Assembly (NCBI GenBank): GCA_002343825.1
Contig: DDSL01000046.1
Span: 5,042 to 12,062, forward strand
From: Chthonomonas sp. UBA2391
GTDB taxonomy: Bacteria; Armatimonadota; Fimbriimonadia; Fimbriimonadales; Fimbriimonadaceae
DNA length: 7,021 bases
Direction: 5' to 3'
The position numbers and the translations under genes are program-made. Shown in pieces: positions 5,865 through 7,021 of the stretch. Numbering within the stretch: the stretch's first letter is position 1; every line of letters begins with the position of its first letter. Under the pieces are notes generated by a model. It was not told where the DNA came from. It saw only the letters and a list, made by a program, of their open reading frames with translations, and ran no database searches.

Positions 5865-6795
5865 ACAAGTGCCGCGCCTCCAATCGGCTTTGCGACATGG
5901 CCTCTAACTTTTTGGCTACACAGTGACGATGGCACTGGTTGGGCAAGTGCTCATAACAAGTCAACGCAACTCGCGCTCCATTCTCGATCCACTCTTGGAT
6001 TCTCGTGAGAGCCTCATCCTGCGTTGGAAGATGGTCACGTTCATACTTCGCAAAGAGGGCATCGTAGTCTTCATGCGAGTTAAGCGCCTGGCGTTGGTCG
6101 GACGCGATTCCGAGTTCCGGTAAGTGCTCATACCAAATCCCGACTCCTGCACAGGCGTTGGCCAACGTGCTCTTTGAAAACCCATACTTGCGGCTAATCG
6201 GATTGCGCCGCACATCGCAAAGGACATTTACTCCCGCTTGAATAAGCAGGTTAAGGTAGGACTCCAAGGATCGCCCTTCATAACCGATTGTCTGAAGCGG
6301 ATACGGACTAGTCCTTGATTTCTCCTCTTCAATCCTGGCGAGCGCAGCATCGTCGCCATTCAAAACCTCCTCAGCAATCTCGCTTCGAATTGCGTAGTAC
6401 GGGAAGCGCCTGTAGGTGTCGGCTATCAGTTCGTCGCCTTGGAGTCCATCCAGGCTCTCCACAAAGCCTTTGAGGAAGATGTCGGACTCCGTCGCTCCAG
6501 CCGCATCGGTGAGTTTCCAGTGGTGCTCGCTGTCCTCAATCAGTCCATAGGAAATCAGCTTGCGGCGGTCGGCATACGACGTGAATGAGAATGCACCCCG
6601 CTTGTAGGGAACGAAGTCGTACGGTTTGCCCGCGTCAGGCTCTTGGCAGTAGAGGAAGAGAACCTTTTGGAAATCGAGGTTTCTGGCTGAGCCGCCGAGC
6701 GCATTCAGTAGCGCCAGCAACAAGCGTTGACGGGCAGTCAGCTTTGCGTTTATCGACTGCTCGTTCTTCATCCCCGATGCCCGTATTCTCATCAC
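5863..6795 (-). CDS. DUF488-domain protein with extra N-terminal region
   Basis: 310 residues from GTG 6795; ATG at 6792 or ATG at 6771 (MKNEQSINAK) are alternatives, and no strong Shine-Dalgarno decides. The C-terminal half is DUF488: TIGYEGRSLESYLNLL (169-184), VLCDVRRNPISRKYGFSKS (191-209), YEHLPELGI (222-230) and LTCYEHLPNQCHRHCVAKKL (278-297), the family's L-x-C-E...CHR ending. DUF488 proteins are widespread and of unknown function. The N-terminal half, LTARQRLLLALLNALGG (19-35) then DFQKVLFLYCQ (41-51) and YDFVPYKRGAFSFTSYADRRKLISYGLI (59-86), is unlike a minimal DUF488 protein. It resembles the helical/winged-helix layout of SocA/DUF4065-type antitoxin domains, a pattern-based inference. 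It is the first gene after the tRNA, read in the same direction, and pairs with the gene that starts 6 bp downstream. Confidence 0.88.
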   Translation of the reverse strand: MMRIRASGMKNEQSINAKLTARQRLLLALLNALGGSARNLDFQKVLFLYCQEPDAGKPYDFVPYKRGAFSFTSYADRRKLISYGLIEDSEHHWKLTDAAGATESDIFLKGFVESLDGLQGDELIADTYRRFPYYAIRSEIAEEVLNGDDAALARIEEEKSRTSPYPLQTIGYEGRSLESYLNLLIQAGVNVLCDVRRNPISRKYGFSKSTLANACAGVGIWYEHLPELGIASDQRQALNSHEDYDALFAKYERDHLPTQDEALTRIQEWIENGARVALTCYEHLPNQCHRHCVAKKLEAMSQSRLEARHL

Positions 6796-6848
6796 TTTCT
6801 GCCAATCCCTGCCAGGTAGACATAAGTTTACCTTGTAGTGTGAAAGGA

Positions 6849-6859
6849 GAGTCAGACTC
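6849..6859. promoter_or_regulatory. Small palindrome upstream of the DUF488 gene
   Basis: GAGTC-A-GACTC is a perfect 5-bp inverted repeat 54 bp upstream of the GTG start. On the minus strand it overlaps a poor -35-like CTGACT followed 19 bp later by TAAACT. It may be an operator for autoregulation, but an 11-bp palindrome can occur by chance. Confidence 0.25.
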
Positions 6860-6960
6860 GCCGTCCACTTCTTAGACGTGTGTTGGGGCGAATCCGGAGC
6901 AAAATGGAAGTAACATCCTGTAAGTTGTCATCCCGTCCGGTTGCTTTCGACTTTCAACCT

Positions 6961-6985
6961 GAGCAAGAGCAGGATTTGAACCTAA
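6961..6985 (-). pseudogene. tRNA T-arm-like fragment, possible tRNA remnant
   Basis: On the minus strand TTAGG-TTCAAAT-CCTGC has the invariant T-loop pattern TTC.AAT, with G-C, G-C, A-T and T-G pairs and one open pair. It is followed by seven bases where an acceptor strand would be (TCTTGCT), but no CCA. It starts 6 bases past the CCA of the real tRNA, so it cannot be a complete gene. It could be a leftover of a tRNA 3' end from an integration event, or chance. Confidence 0.35.
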
Positions 6986-6991
6986 GGATGG

Positions 6992-7021
6992 TGGTACTCC
7001 CGACGGGATTCGAACCCGCGA
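6992..7021 (-). tRNA. 3' third of a tRNA gene, cut by the window edge
   Basis: Read on the minus strand: T-stem GCGGG, loop TTCGAAT, T-stem CCCGT, seven acceptor bases CGGGAGT, discriminator A and an encoded CCA (6994-6992). The T-loop and spacing to CCA are exactly standard. The anticodon lies beyond base 7021, so the amino acid cannot be named. The acceptor end implies a first base of A or G paired with U72. The gene is read towards the DUF488 gene, placing the lower-GC block at its 3' end. Confidence 0.85.

Noticed and set aside
6635..6868. Minus-strand frame of 77 codons covering the start of the DUF488 gene
   Set aside because: Overlaps the better supported DUF488 frame and has no recognisable motif.
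1..7021. CRISPR array, insertion-sequence ends or transposase
   Set aside because: No regularly spaced repeats, terminal inverted repeats or transposase-like protein were seen.

Overview
The window is chromosomal-type bacterial DNA in two parts. Positions 1 to about 3060 are clearly GC-rich. Positions about 3230 to 6960 are lower: sample lines counted by hand run about 48-57% G+C, against about 80% in a sampled arsC line. The left part carries plus-strand genes and the right part carries only minus-strand genes. The phylum cannot be fixed from the sequence. A high-GC free-living bacterium fits, and the ArsR subtype and the S41 peptidase subtype remind me of Acidobacteria/Planctomycetes/Gemmatimonadetes-like soil or water bacteria, but that is weak.

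Left part: the 3' end of an S41-family peptidase gene (1-1059), then a compact arsenic resistance operon. A near-perfect 20-bp palindrome (1146-1165) sits just upstream of arsR (1188-1553), arsM (1550-2407) and arsC (2404-2835). Each junction is a 4-base start/stop overlap with a good Shine-Dalgarno before the downstream gene, so the three proteins are probably translationally coupled. The chemistry is coherent: ArsC reduces arsenate to arsenite, ArsM methylates arsenite with S-adenosylmethionine, and ArsR should derepress the operon when arsenite binds. No efflux pump (ArsB/Acr3) is visible. A long imperfect hairpin (2812-2850) starts in the last arsC codons, and two smaller perfect hairpins follow.

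Right part: after a 393-bp convergent intergenic region come four minus-strand genes read from right to left. They encode a DUF488-domain protein with an extra N-terminal region (5863-6795), a 275-residue uncharacterised protein starting 6 bp after it (5029-5856), a 284-residue uncharacterised protein with a CxxCG motif (4054-4908), and a small leucine-rich-repeat protein (3229-3942). The first two form a tight two-gene unit. The last two are separated by 111 bp containing a palindrome and a -10-like element. The LRR gene contains a 13-bp perfect inverted repeat with a 4-base loop.

Right edge: the 3' third of a minus-strand tRNA gene (6992-7021) lies directly upstream of this lower-GC block. 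A second T-arm-like sequence lies just beyond its 3' end (6961-6985). A tRNA 3' end, a composition shift and a run of poorly characterised genes together suggest an accessory block at a tRNA integration hotspot. No integrase or flanking direct repeat is visible, so this remains an inference.
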